Origin: Primulina eburnea | Lineage: Eukaryota; Streptophyta; Magnoliopsida; Lamiales; Gesneriaceae | Direction of reading: 5' to 3' | DNA length: 64,000 nucleotides | NCBI RefSeq assembly: GCF_022965805.1 | Contig: NC_133108.1 | Coordinates: 44,834,051-44,898,050 of the forward strand | In this document: piece by piece, positions 22,953 through 36,107 of the stretch | Layout: the number at the start of each line of letters is the position of its first letter | Position numbering within the stretch: the stretch's first letter is position 1 | Position numbers and translations under genes: made by a program | The notes under the pieces: model-generated | Databases searched by the model: none | What the model was told of the DNA's origin: nothing | The model's input: only the letters and a program-made list of their open reading frames with translations

Positions 22953-25900
22953 CTAGGAACAACCGAAGCATCTCCTTATTGATAAGATACTTGATGGCAT
23001 GTGTTCTGGGTCGGGCTCAACTTTTTTGCGTGGAAGGTGTTTGAAGAATGCTTTCACAGCTCCAGTGACACCATCTTCGTTTTCCATGGCCTTCGCAAGC
23101 TCAACGGCTTGCTCCTTGACCTGCGCATAGTCTATCCAGTTCATATTCAAATTACAAAATATCATTTCCCATAGTTTTTGCTAACTGCTTTTTGAAACGA
23201 GGTTCTTATATAAAGTTACTTAGAAATGGAAAATCCTTCCAATGATACGTGACTCCAATTTTCATTTAATCTGGACAAAAGAAATTGACAAGCTCTTTTC
23301 GATCTAAACATATCATATTAATATAAAATAAAAGTAAAACTCAGAATAAGTACCTTGGGATCTAGCATAAAATTGATTGCATCAACAAGCTTTTGAAGTG
23401 AAAATTCATCAACTGGAATAGGTGGAGGACCAACTTTTCTGGCATGAACTCTTTCTCCCCAAAAAGGTTGGTCCCCAAAGAAAGGAATGATTGTTGTGGG
23501 ACACTGTATTGCAAAACAAACAAACAAACAAATAAATAATGAAATAGTAAAGAACAAAGTCTGGGTGAGCAAAACAACAAGGATGTAACATATACCGCAG
23601 CTTTAAGACCAGCAGCCGTTGTTCCTGCACCTCCATGGTGCACCTAAAATCAGTGCAAAACAACGATATTATGAGACTAAAAATAAACTAGGGTCTCATC
23701 CAATGTCATGCATGCACACAGAACTATGAGTTCTGGATAATGATGACACACTACCATTCAAAACACGAAAACATCAGCAACTGGCTCAGTTGGAAAACGC
23801 TGTACAACAATTTGCTTTTACCCTTCAGAACTATAGCACAAGACAGCTAATAACACTTGGTAACTTACTAATATACTATTTCAGTTTTACTCGAGTCTGA
23901 GGCTCTGAGCCAAAAAATAGAGATCAAGAACAGATGGGTAGGAAAAAAGAATCCTTGTAACAAAAGAGTGAAAAGACTATAACAAATGTCCAGATGCTCA
24001 TAAAAAAATTCACTTACCACGGCTGCGCATTGCAAGAAAAGCCAATCATGAGGGCAATTATCAAGCAAATATACAAAGTCCTTCTCTTCAGCCACTAAGA
24101 AGAAACATAAGATTTTGAATGAGTTTGATTTATATGGAAAGCGAACGGCAGAAATCATGTGTAAATAGTAGGATGATAAAAATATGGAAGAGGGAACTCA
24201 CAGTTACCAAGGCCACCCCAGCCTTTATTGATAATACCCCTTTGTTTAGTTATTTCTAAAGCTTCGACAATTATTTTCGTCATTTTCTCTGGTTCTTGAA
24301 CAGGCTGTGCTAGAGGAAAAACAAGTCAAAGATGAAATAAGGACTCCTTTTTGGGAAAGAAGAGAGAAGCTAAGTTAGAGAAGATAGAGAGTGAAAACCA
24401 AGGGAAAGTTAGCCGAAAAGTATATAGTTGGTGGTGGGAGAGGGTGTTTGGCAAGGAAAAAGGAAAACAAAAACATACATGAGTTTATTAGGGAAACAGG
24501 AAAATATATTTTCAAACACAACAAAAAATGCCTTTCCCTTGGGAGGAAAGAAAAAATGATGTCAAATTGCATGAACTAATAGATTCCCGTACTTGTACTT
24601 GCACATGCAAATTTATAAACAATTTCCTCTCAAGTGTGATTTCCACCAATAATTTCATGCCCATCATTGGATTTTCTGTGTACAGAAAAACCCTATCCAA
24701 TGATCAAAATTGGTGATCCATGATTTACATAACTACATGTATGCCAATAAACTGTAGTTTGGCCACCAGTATCACAAAAGAAAAACTACCAATTACGTCA
24801 AAAAATATTCAAAGCCAAAAAACCAAGATAAGTTTTATATCACCAAGACACAAAAATAGTGAAAAAACTGAGTTTTGGTCTCCCTTTTGTTTTTCTTAAA
24901 AATAAATCTAGGAAGGGGGGGGGGGGGGGTACAATCCGGATGTGGAACCCAAGGGATACTCACCAGGCTGCCAAATCCAATATAAATAGGCTTTGGGCCA
25001 GATTTAAGCCAGTTTACAAGTGCCTCAGGCGGTTCAAAATTTGTCGCAAGATCAAGGAAGCAAAATCCAACCACATCAACCTTAGGGCCCCAATCTGAAA
25101 GAAAAGATGCATGCCCATAAAGCTCAATAATCAATCTTGCAAGCATAAACAAGCAATGGTTCTTACAACTGTAACAGATATCACGACAATGACAACCAAC
25201 TAGCTTAATAATTTAAATATGACACAGAAGATTTCACAAGGAAATAGCATTTGATTCTTCGTGTAAAGACAATTCAGAGAAATTATCACCTTTTGGTTTT
25301 GGAACAAGGTGAGGACTCCATATATAGCCATGCGGAATATCTGCCTCGGATCCTTGTGAACCGCTCAAATAAGTGACAGGGCGTAGCCTCAGCTTTTTTT
25401 TCCTAACGTCATTTATCATGTCTCTTATTCCTAGCCATATCAACGAGTCAACTATCTGATACGATAACTGTAAAGTTCATCAAGAAAAAATTATAAAAAT
25501 GGTGCAAATATAACGGCAAGTACTTTTTAACGACATATTTGCAAGCAATATAAATCAATAGTATTCTTCAAACCCACTCTATATCCAGCTGGCTGCTTAA
25601 CACGAGACAAAGGATGGGGGAATTCACTGGTTGGCCTGGCAGGAAAAGAAACTGTCCTTTAGAAAGACGTTAAGACAAATAATTAAAAGTAGAAAAACAT
25701 TAATATCGGAACCAACTTTCATCTCTTAATAAACCAAAAGGAATTAAAAACCGCTCAAACAAATCTAGGTAAGAGCTTACGTCCATGGCATTGTGAAAAA
25801 TATATGAAGAGGAATTTTCAGTGCCTCTGCGACATGTGTGTGCCTGCAGATATCTATAGGTTAGTAGATAGGCATCTTTTAAAACCAGATTTTCACAAAA

Positions 25901-28530
25901 TCCAAATTAAATATGAGAATGCACGGGTCACACATCTAACCATATGCTGGGGGATTCGCAATCATTGCATCTGCTTTGAAAGGAATACCAGAGTCCATGT
26001 CAGGCTCTTTGCATGCTGCTAGTAGAGAATATATAATTTCCTTTATTTGATTTCTTTGTACAGGTATTTCTGAAGGCCCGGACGGCAAGAACCCTTTGTT
26101 TTTTACCATATCTGGAGAAGAGAAATGTAAAGTTTTATGTTATTCTTTGATTTATTTATAGATGGCAACTTCATTCATGTACTCTGCCAAGGAGAAAGAA
26201 CTCAAGTTCAGGATCAACTTAAAAACAATTAGTTATAAGGAAATAATGCCTTCAGGTAGACTTCTCTGCATCATGACATCATGATGACCTTCAAGTAGAC
26301 TTCTCTGCACCATGACATCATGATGACCTCAACTATAACATTTAATTAATACCCAGATAAAGAAACAAGTCAAATGGTTTCATGGCATGTCAACATCGAG
26401 CAAAAAGGTCTTCAAAATTTCAAAATTCATACTATCGTATCAGGTTAAACTTTCAAACATTTGAAGGCGACAGTTTTTCAGGAAGTACCATTGTGCAATC
26501 TAGTTGTCAGCCATAATTTTCAGTAGAGATATTAGGCAAGAGGATCATGGCTCAGCCGAACAATTGAAGTTCTCTTAACTAGATGGCAAATACATCTAAA
26601 ATGACTTTGCGATGAAACAATACTGCCCCAAAAACCATTGCTGGTAAATGCAACCTTTCATTGTTCGGCCGTATATATAGGACTGACAAAAGCAATCATA
26701 TGAAAAAGGGACTAAATGGAGATGATTGAAAAGCCCTTAAATTCATAAGACTTAAGGTTTTGTAACTCTACTTCATGTATACCACTGAAGTTAATTCTAT
26801 ACGTCATGCAGGTTTGATGTCTATGACTTCTATAATTTTTTGTAAAGACAGCATACGGATTACTCATTGGTATAACTTCAGAGGTTATTTTCAAAGCTAG
26901 TAAGAAATGCTCAAAATTTCGAAGTTCTAAAATACCCCAAACATATTATGTTAGCACTATGCAAGAAGTTTTATCTAGAAAAGGTGAGTTACCCATGGAT
27001 AAAAGTATATAAGCACCAAGATGCTCGGATCTGTATTCGTTGGATAAAATCATTAAACAAATATAGACATTCAAGCTTTCCAGCCGAACATTCATAAATA
27101 ACAAGAAAAATATAAGAACTAGAAACGTACATCCAGCAAGAACTTTTGGATCCCCACCAAGGGGATAGAATTCCAGCCCAGAAGTCAGTACAAACTCTTT
27201 GAAATTAGAATGAGTAGCCAATCTAACACGATGTCCATAATCCTGCAACGCATCATAATCATACGCAACTTAATAAAGGACGCAATTTTTTTTCAAAAAG
27301 GTTGTCTAACCACATTCCTGTAGCACCAAAAGAAATCTACACTGATATAGTTATATACCTGCAGTTGCTTTCCAATAGCAACAAATGGCTGTACATCTCC
27401 ACGAGTTCCAACAATAAGCATCACAATTTGCATAGGAGGAATATACTGAAGGTCTGAATCATCCAGCGGCTCTTCATCAACTTCACCAAATGTTTTTCCA
27501 GAGCCAACACCAAGGGCTTGAGGTTCAACGTCTCCAGGAACTTCAAATTCTACGGTTCCATCATCTTTGACAGTAGCAATTCTGTTCAACAATTTGAGCT
27601 GCATTGCTTTAAATATTTAACAAAAGCCCCGGGCTTGTCCTCAATTTAACAATTTAAACTGCACGTTTAACTATTTTAACCAAGATCTCAGGCACACAAT
27701 CGTATTAAATTACTTCACAAAAATACATTAAGTTCACCAAAGGGTCAATTGAAGTCAGCAGCCAACAGCTTCACACATATATCAACCAAGCCTTTTATGC
27801 GAGGCTTCAATAGGCATAAGCAAATCGTTTTGAAATCACATTTCACATAGATTCATCTTCCAGAATGTAAACATTTTTACCCTATAACACTTCATGAACA
27901 GTTGGCATATCACATTTCAAATGCCATAAACTCGCAAGATAAACAGCACAAAAACTTGTAAAATTAATTTCCAAACTAGAATAAAGTATCTATAAGATTC
28001 ACGTAAAACTCGGAAATTAAGCACGGCAGAACAAATGCTAAAGCAAGTTGCAACACTGTAAAAAGAATCCTTACCTTCTGTTGTACAGATATTCGGTCAT
28101 CAAATATTTGTGCAGCCTCTTCGGCGAGTATATTATTCCGTCGCTGCTTCTCAGTGTTAGGAAGATGCTTCTCAGTTTTCGATCTTTCCAACCCCGAAGG
28201 AGCATCTAACTTATCAGAATTCATAATTTCCGGAGGCACCGTATTCACTCGAAAAAAACTCGCCCCTCTGCTCCCTACAAGGAATAATTAAAAGCAGTTC
28301 CCATCACGCAACCTCACCGAACTTAACCATCCTCTCTCTCACTATCCATTCACTCAATTCTAAAATAGACAAAACCCTAATTCACCTGAAGAGTCGCTGC
28401 TGCCATTGGAAAGCGGTGGAGCAGAGGCGGCTGTATCAACTGGAGCAGAAATACTCTCCGGAGCATCTTCCTTGGAGTGAATGGAGACATCAACTGCACT
28501 AGAAGCAGTGTTAGCTCCCTCGTTCGACAT
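22953..28530 (-). CDS. UGT80A2: Sterol 3-beta-glucosyltransferase (UGT80A2-like)
   Basis: The enzyme glucosylates membrane sterols with UDP-glucose. Fourteen coding exons: 28386-28530, 28075-28274, 27359-27598, 27131-27242, 25941-26111, 25781-25843, 25578-25635, 25290-25467, 24964-25094, 24202-24304, 24018-24094, 23596-23643, 23354-23503, 22953-23120. The first about 160 residues are polar and Ser-rich. The N-terminal GT28 block [15 protein letters not shown] lies near residue 180. The UDP-sugar pocket [14 protein letters not shown] is near residues 495-508, followed by [14 protein letters not shown]. It ends SIRRCFGCS, as in Arabidopsis UGT80A2. Total length would be 614 residues, but the exons sum to 1844 bases, one short of a multiple of three. 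The missing base maps to the junction of 25941-26111 and 25781-25843, where PPAY should run into [10 protein letters not shown]. The in-frame start is the ATG at 28530. Confidence 0.93.
24915..24929. repeat. 15-base G homopolymer in a UGT80A2 intron
   Basis: Fifteen consecutive G on the plus strand, so C in the transcript, about 35 bases inside the intron beyond the exon 24964-25094 donor. Confidence 0.9.
26249..26329. repeat. Two-copy tandem repeat, 39-base unit, intronic
   Basis: Two near-identical units with CTTCTCTGCA and CATGACATCATGATGACC lie within the UGT80A2 intron between exons 4 and 5. Confidence 0.85.
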
Positions 28531-30110
28531 CCGCTCCGCCAAACTTCGACTCTTGGAGAGATCTACAGAAACCAACTACGTATAGTTTATAGATGAGCAC
28601 ACAGTGGTGGTGAAAGTGCGTGTAATGTGGATATGGTGATGAGCCACGTTCCAAAAGAGTGGGCTAAAAGAATCTGCTCGAACCTTTCGAATCGGTCCGG
28701 AGAACTTCTTGTTTCTTGTAGGAAGAAAACGAAAATCGACGCGCGGGTCAGCGCGTAGAAATTCAATGTGGACAAGACCCCGCGGCCCCTCCTTTAATTA
28801 TTTTTTCTTTTTTTTATTTTAAAAATAATTCTTAAAATATATTTTATAAAATATATAGAACTATTTTTAATTTATACAAATAATAAATAAATGATTAATA
28901 ATAAAAAATATTTTATCATCTATTCTTTTTTTTCCGGTTATTTTGTTGTATTTCATAAGCTACCCGTTAAATATATTATTTATCGCAACATTCGATGATC
29001 CAAATAGCGGACATTGCAGCTTGTTTTATTGTTATATTTTTAAAAAATAAATTAGAGACTACAACACCCACCAAGGAAAACGAAGGTTATGTATTATTGG
29101 AGACAAAATTTGTGTGAAACGATCTCTTGAGTCGTATTTTGTGAGACAGATCTTTTATTTGGGTCATCCATAAAAAAATAATATTTTTTATGCTAAGAGT
29201 ATTACTTTTTACTGTGAATATCGGTAAAATTGACTCGTCTCAAAGATAAAGATTCGTGATACGGTCACTTATTTTTATTGGAATGATGAACCATGAAAAA
29301 TAAAATTAGTGTATTCATTATTTATTTCACCTTTTCTTTTAAGAAAAAAATTAGCCTAATTTAGTCTATTTTCGGATTTGTGAAAATTTCATATACGGTA
29401 GTAATATAGTAATAAAATATATATTCATAAAAGTAAACTATGATTTAAGTTGAAATTATTTGATATGCCATATAAACCCAAAAACAGAATTCAAAAATTG
29501 ATTTAAATGTAACTTCACAGTTCACATTATTTCTTAATTTTAAATAATGCTTTTGAACATGCAATTAATTCCCTTGTTACCATTGTGCTAATTATACTAT
29601 ATTGTAATATTATTTACCATAACTCGAGAGGGTTGTGTGAGATTCGATTGGCTAAAAGATGATTAATCCAAAACATGAAGTTAAAACTCTTGAATTAAGT
29701 CAAATAAATTAACCATACGTACAAATGCGCATATTAATCGAAAATGTCTTATCTATAAATTATTGAGTATATTGTTTCATATATTTTTCTTTATTTTTAA
29801 TTTTATGGCAAAATATCCCTACAAAAATAGCTAGTGTTAGATACAACTTCTACCAAAAGAACAAGCTCATGACTGGTGGTTTTAGCAATAATATCATTAT
29901 CATACTTTTAATCAAATAGGTATAACCAAGTGGCCTTCATTTCTATGTTACAAATCCTATAAGAAAATCCATGATCCATTATCCATATCATGCCTTCTCT
30001 CTCAAATTTCTAACGAAATCGGCATCCATCAACTCTCGTTTTAAACATCTGGATGGTTTGGCGGACACTACATACCTACATAAGAATATTAGGTTACACA
30101 AAATTACCTT
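28531..30110. other. UGT80A2 leader and promoter, then gene-free spacer
   Basis: About 28531-28790 is GC-richer and probably holds the 5' UTR and core promoter of UGT80A2. The remainder is AT-rich and contains one GTCTCAC repeat. Close to 30110 lies the 3' UTR of the Dim1-like gene. Confidence 0.45.
29105..29270. repeat. GTCTCAC dispersed repeat, copy 5
   Basis: Family blocks are present: TTTGTGTGAAACGATCTC, TTATTTGGGTCATCCAT, TGCTAAGAGTATTACTTTTT, TGTGAATATCGGTAAAATTG, GACTCGTCTCAAAGATAAAG. Confidence 0.8.
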
Positions 30111-31870
30111 CTACACATCTTTGTAGAGCAACTGAAACTTTGGTATTCCTTCTGGAGGCAGTGGACAGCTAACGATAAGCTTGCCCTTCATGGCCCCTCT
30201 AAATACAGCCTGCAGTAATCAGATAGAGCAAGCATTAACATTATACACCCAAACACCCTAGGCATCTTTTCTCGAACCGGATAAGGTAACCACAGCAACA
30301 TTATAATTACCAACAAACTACCTCACAATGATCATAAAAACGAAAAATGAGATAAAAAGTGGTAGTCTATTGTTGCTGCAATGAGAAAATACGTATTTAA
30401 AGCATCAAGAACTCTCTTAAAATCAATAAAATTATCCATTAGAGGAATAGTGGAATACCTCGACAACATCAATGAAGTCTTGTTTTGTCCGAAATGAACC
30501 AACCCATTTAGTGTGATCAGCACTTCTGCAGAAGTTACGGAAGAAAAAATTTGGAATCCAACTTCAAGATTCAATCATGATAAAACTACAGACTACAAGT
30601 TCAGATATAAGAGAAAGCATAGGATTCAAATCATGATAAATGCGTAGGATTCAAATCATTATACAACTACAGACTACAAGTCTAGCTTAAAGAGAAAGCA
30701 TAGGACAACCGTATAACTGTACAGCTCTAAATTCATATTACTTTCATTGTAATCTTGGATATCAATATAAATAACGAAAGAAAAAGGTAAACCAAAGAAT
30801 AAAGACAAACAATTTACGTAAATTTCTCTATGGAATTTTCAGTAGATTCGGGGTCAGCTGAAAACTAATGGTGTAAACACTGGTAAAATAATTTAATGTT
30901 GTTCAGAATGACATTTATATTTTCAGAAAAAAATTACCAATAAACTCCTAATTCTTTTATGTCCCAATGGAATGAAGAACATTGTATGTCAACATGATAG
31001 TAGAAACACATTCAAAATTAACATTTTTTTTGTCTAACCTCTGCTTTCTACCTAACTGAAACATAAAATTATTGATCACGCAATGTTCTATGATTTCAAA
31101 CTAAAACTTTTGAGCTATGGTATCCGCGGCAAAACCTCATCGATATGGTGTTATTTACTTATATCTAAACTTTCCTTGTCGAGTACCCACCTTAGGTGGT
31201 TGTTTCAAGACTTTTGGTGTCCAATACAAATTTATTGTGCTGTTACAAGGCTAATACTTCATCTCTGTACAGGGTTACACCTTGTAGAGTATTGTGCCAA
31301 CTTCCATTCCATGATCGGAACTTTTGGGAGAATAGGGCTCAGAAAAATTGAGCATTGACTAAAAAATCCGATTAAAAAAGTAACATATTCTGAAAGAGGA
31401 ATTGAAGGCGTTCCTTTCCGTTTCTCCAAACAACAATACAAAGCAATTAAAGACAACACATGGTGCATAAAGAAAGCATCGCACACCCTGAATCTATCTT
31501 CATGTGGTGAGCATTGAAGAAGAAAATCGTAGAAGGTATAAAAGTGACGTCGAAATACTTGACGTAAACTTGAATCTCCTCCGAATCAAGCATCCACCAA
31601 CGCCACCGTCGCGAATCTCGACACGTCTCTAGCTGATTTATACAGCTGCAGATCACAATGGAATACAAAGAAATCAAACACAATTTTTTTTAAGAAAACT
31701 ACCAATTTCTCTTGAAATTAGTAGGGTGGAGGGCATACGACGTCGTCGAGCTGGAGGCAGACGGCGTCGGAGGAGCGGCCGAAGCGGAGGACGAGGACTT
31801 TGTCTATGGTGTCTCTAATCATGGAATCCACTTCCCTTTTCTGGCCGAGTGTTGGTAGCAAAAATTCCAT
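30111..31870 (-). CDS. TXNL4B: Thioredoxin-like protein 4B / Dim1-type splicing factor, with a one-base frameshift
   Basis: This protein has the thioredoxin-like Dim1 fold of a U5 snRNP-related pre-mRNA splicing factor, acting in the nucleus. Exons 31739-31870, 31487-31645, 30459-30525 and 30111-30209 would give 151 residues, the family length. Seen: [91 protein letters not shown], and the C-terminus [14 protein letters not shown]. It resembles TXNL4B-type proteins more than YLS8/Dim1. In exon 2 the reading changes frame: VALVD is followed by an early TGA because of one extra base near 31590 (GATGCTTGATTC where GATGTTGATTC would keep frame). All splice sites are canonical. It is either a recent null allele or a sequence error; I favour error because everything else is intact. 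Confidence 0.88.
30583..30708. repeat. Local duplication in a TXNL4B intron
   Basis: ACTACAGACTACAAGT followed by AGAGAAAGCATAGGA occurs twice about 80 bases apart in the large intron between exons 2 and 3. Confidence 0.8.
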
Positions 31871-33762
31871 TGCTCCACTTCCAATCCGTCTGAAACAGAG
31901 AAGCCGGGAGAAATATGAGCATTTTTTTATTGGGCTTTTGGACTAATTGGATCGGAAAATATTGGGCTAGGGAGAGGATACCTGCTTATTTGGACTAACC
32001 CGTTTCTAATTATATCAGGCCGAATGTCCTGTCATTCGATTCGAACACCTGAAAAATGGCTAACATAACCAATTTATTTGTCCAATGAATCTAGCTTATT
32101 TTAATGACTCTACTGCCTAGAAATTAAAATAGATGAAATATTAGAGTTAGATTATTTTTTCAAGAAAATAAAGAAGATAATATCTCTCATAATTGATTGA
32201 TGGTATAGTGCAAAAATATGTATATTTGTGAATATATACAATCAGAACCATTGACGATATATAAAAAAAATAAAAACATTCATTCTGATTGAAGCATTAC
32301 ATCATGAGGTCATTGACCTTCATGTATGAGTACAATTTAGTCCGCTGAATTGTGATTGGTTGAATCAAATCCAATTATGTCTCGAATTTGATGAATCAAC
32401 TTCAAGAATCTTCAAGATCATGAATAGACCGTCTTACGATTTGAAATATTTGAGTTGACATCATTTTTATAATTATAACTTTTACTATACCGATAAATTT
32501 ATGATCATAAACAAAGTTAATTTTCGACGGTGATAGATAAATAATATCTCCAACCAAGTTAAAAATAAATAAATTTTTGTTTTACCTTGGTCTTAATCTT
32601 GCCAACTCAAGATGGAGACCTGTGTATTTAATTTATGATGCAGAGAATGTATGTCGGCCGTTGTTTAAAGCGTACACGATGCATGTATCCCCAAGAAGGA
32701 ACGTTGACCTTTGTTCACTTTCATGATGTCTTCTATCTTCATAGATTGTCGCTCGGCATTGCTTTCTTGCAAGCTAGCTATGTTTTTCTATGCTAGCCAG
32801 CTTCTGAGCAAATGAAATATCGTGATTGGGTTCATAATCTCAAATTAATTTAAAACTAAACAAAATTTCACTAAATCTAGTATTAACATGTAAAATTCTG
32901 AGTCAAATTTTGGATGAATCAATGATTCTCAATACTAAATCTAAATTTAAACACTTGATGATTCAATAACGTAAAAACAATCAATGTTTATCGTTATAAT
33001 GTCTGGGTTCGTTATAATGTCTGGTTTCTAACGAACCGAAACATTCTGTACGTGTAGTTTCACTTTTAAAAAAGTGTTCATTTGGACCACTAAAGGGGAG
33101 ATAACATAGCCCATTTTTGGTCTTTTCATACCACATCATATTTATTTAGACAGCATTGTGTCTCAAACCGAACTATTTCGGCTTGATACACCGTACAAAT
33201 ATTATGTATTTCTAAATTAATTATATTGAAAAATATAATGTACGTATTGTTCTACTTTTTGAATGGGATATTATTTTTTTGTGGTGTACATCACATCATG
33301 TAAAAATATCTTGGGATATTTAATATTTTTAAAATAGTTTATCGGGTGCTTTAAGATTTTTTATTATATTAAGATTTGAATGAGTCATTCTTGGGAGATA
33401 GACAAGTATGTGTTATTTGCTCCGATTAATGAAAGAAGAACATTCCCTCAAATAGAATTTATGAATTTGATGTTGACTGCAAAACAAATTGCCTATAAAA
33501 CGAATGCGTTTCACAAGACAACCATTCCTCACTCAGACATTAGTTGTCTCACATGTATCTTCTTAAATTCAGCCAAAGATTTATAGACTTCCCCATATGA
33601 AAATATTCCAAATTTTACATAAGAAATAGCCAAAAATTCAAGAATCTTTGGTGTATACAGACAGCAGAGATAGATTCCTTCTGTTCTGCCCATTTTACAA
33701 AGAATAATCATGTCACACACACCATCTATCATTTCAATTCAATAAAATATTACCAACATAAC
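31871..33762. other. Divergent intergenic region
   Basis: This region separates the leftward TXNL4B gene from the rightward gene at 33763 and so should contain both promoters. A TATAAAA string near 33494-33500 could serve the rightward gene. The AT-rich remainder contains no supported gene; a frame at 33380-33586 has no family signature. Confidence 0.4.
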
Positions 33763-35264
33763 ATGCAGGTGAGCTAGCTTTGTGATTTTATTCAATATGA
33801 AATAAAAAGTGGAATAATATCATTTTTCTTGTTGTTTTTAAATGTGGCAGATTCTTCATTGGCTCCCCAACATTGCCTCAGAGTCTCCCAAAGTGCCAAC
33901 TTTTAGTCCCTTTGTCAAGAAAAAAAGTCTTCAAGGTAAGAAGATAACCCTTTCAAGTTTCGATTCTACTACGCTTAATTACATGGTGTGAATAAGTCGA
34001 GTTCAAAGAAATAATGTAGGTCGAGCTCAAGATCCAAGCAGTATACATTCAAACCATGAAATTCAATGTTTTTTTCGTCTCATTGCAGAAAAAAATATTC
34101 TTGGATCAATAGTTCTGCATAAAGAGCGCGTGCTTAAACGAAGGCAATTGAAGCGAGTGGAACCGATCAAGTTGTACTGCAAGAACTTAAACGTTTCCTA
34201 CTTCTTTCTGGGAAAAAACATCCAAAAGACTTGGTCTTACCATACTCTACACCTAAAAAGACTTGCAAGCTTTCGCAGAAGGCAGAATTATGTCCATTCC
34301 ATGAAGATGAAACCCGAAGAAATAGTACGAGGATTAGGCGTTTCACACATGGCAGATTCTCCTACAACTTATGTAGGGAGTAAGATCTTGCCCATTACAG
34401 ATATAACCCAGTCATTTGCAGCAAACTGTAAGGATCAATGCAGCAACAGATGCACGAACGAAAAGGCCAGTGGCGGAAGAACCAAGGCCATTTCAAGGAT
34501 GAAGGAGTTGCTGAAACGGGCTGCTGCTGCTGCTAAGGCTGAAAAGGGAGGAAAATATATCCGTAGAAAGGTACATTCTGCTTATAACATATAAGGGACA
34601 GTTTGAATAGCGACTTCGATCAATTTTTTTTTTCTTTTTCTTTTTTATTTATGGCCTTCTTTGACTAAAGATTGGACGATGCTATATATTTCAACAAACG
34701 GAGGTTGTTTTCTTAGATTCAAATTTGCGTAGAATCGCAGGTTGATATTTGAAATTAACTGGAGGAACAATTACATGATCTTACAGGCGATGCATCTTCG
34801 GAACAAACCGGATTTAAAGACAATGCCAGATTATGATCAACTTAGCAATCAGTCCCCAAAGATCAGTTTTAGATGGGATATGGAGAGTTGCTCAACTGCT
34901 TCCTCTGCGTATTCGACGTTTTCGGAGGCAATTTCAGGGACTTATCCGATGAGAATCAATGATCAAGTATTTGCAAGTGCAGCAGCTTCTGTGAACTCTA
35001 CTCCTTTACATGCTAGAGGTCGTTCTGGTAGAGGAAATTGGATCACCACTGATTCTGAATGTAAGCCTCTTTTCTACATAGTAGCACTTGAACAAGATAT
35101 CTTCATAACCTGGAAAATATGATTCCTCCCGTCCTATATTTTTTCGAATCTTTATTTTCCTCTGTTACACGAAAATCCTTTCTCCGACATCAATTATTAA
35201 CTTTTTGGACATTATTTCTAATGTTTATGTTCGATTCTGGACAGTTGTGGTACTGGAGTTGTGA
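33763..35264 (+). CDS. Conserved plant protein of unknown function ending DSEFVVLEL
   Basis: Exons 33763-33768, 33851-33935, 34089-34570, 34787-35060 and 35245-35264 join in phase to 288 residues. I recognise the C-terminal half as a conserved plant family (KMKELL-type helix, SPKISFRWDMESCSTASSAY, GNWITTDSEFVVLEL) but know no biochemical function for it. Seen: a basic N-terminal half (KERVLKRRQLKRVE), a Cys pair region CKDQCSNRC, an Ala/Lys helix LLKRAAAAAKAEKGGKYIRR, and no signal peptide or membrane segment. The first coding exon would hold only ATG CAG before a GTGAGC donor. Alternatively translation starts at the in-frame ATG at 33842 (MWQILHWLPN) in unspliced leader. The basic character would fit a nuclear protein, but that is inference. 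Confidence 0.8.
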
Positions 35265-36107
35265 GAATTGGAGTCGTGAATAGTTAGTTGTCTGAAGATT
35301 AAAGGAACTTTGCACCAAATCCCAGATGCTCAAGTTTTTGCCTCTATGTTGTATGGATTTTGAAACGATCGATGCCAGTAGTGCCACTTGAAACGTTTGA
35401 TTTGAGAATGAATTCGTGATCTTGTTCTAGGGAATTAATGTAAATTTTTAAGTTGATCTGTTTAATGAAGATATCTCACGTGAAATTCGATGTTGAGACC
35501 CATGATTTCTTATAAATAGAATAGTTTAGCCAAAAAAATCCTCTGCTTAATGGAGAAGGACTCCAGGTTTTCCAGAATCGGTGAATTCTTTACAAAATGT
35601 TGTTTTCATGTTTCGTTACAGCACATTTTACACGGAGCGGAAGGGCAAACATGTTGTAAAAATTAATGTTTATGAATTATATCAGTGCTGCCCGTAATAA
35701 GGAAGATTTTAATGCAATTTAGTTAATACTTTTTCAGTCAGAAATTTTGACGGGAAAAACGAAAAGATTCATAGAATGAAGAGTTTGAATATTTATCCAC
35801 ATTTAAAATTAAGATAAAGTAAAATTTGACATTAATTTTAAAATGGCGTCTAGTATTTTAATAATTAATAAAAAAAATAATGTATACTAAATTTTTTATA
35901 AATTCAAAAGTGTTGATAATTTTATTTTACCTATATTTTTGAATTTATAAATATTATATGATTTATTTTTAGTAAAAGTTTAATACTTAAAAAAAATGTA
36001 AAAAACTTAATTCAAATAAAGAATATTATATGAGTGATAAGAGTGAAGAAAAGGCGGGTGTGATCAAAAGCCCAAACAAAGAAATGTAATCCTTTCTTTG
36101 GATCCGC
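35265..36107. other. 3' UTR of the unknown gene and ALBA upstream region
   Basis: The first part is likely 3' UTR (to about 35700). The rest is AT-rich and has no gene. Confidence 0.4.

Noticed and set aside
25844..25860. CTATAG as the real acceptor rescuing the UGT80A2 frame
   Set aside because: It lies only a few bases after the likely branch point TACTAAC and would insert DICR in place of a conserved Gly; kept only as an alternative.
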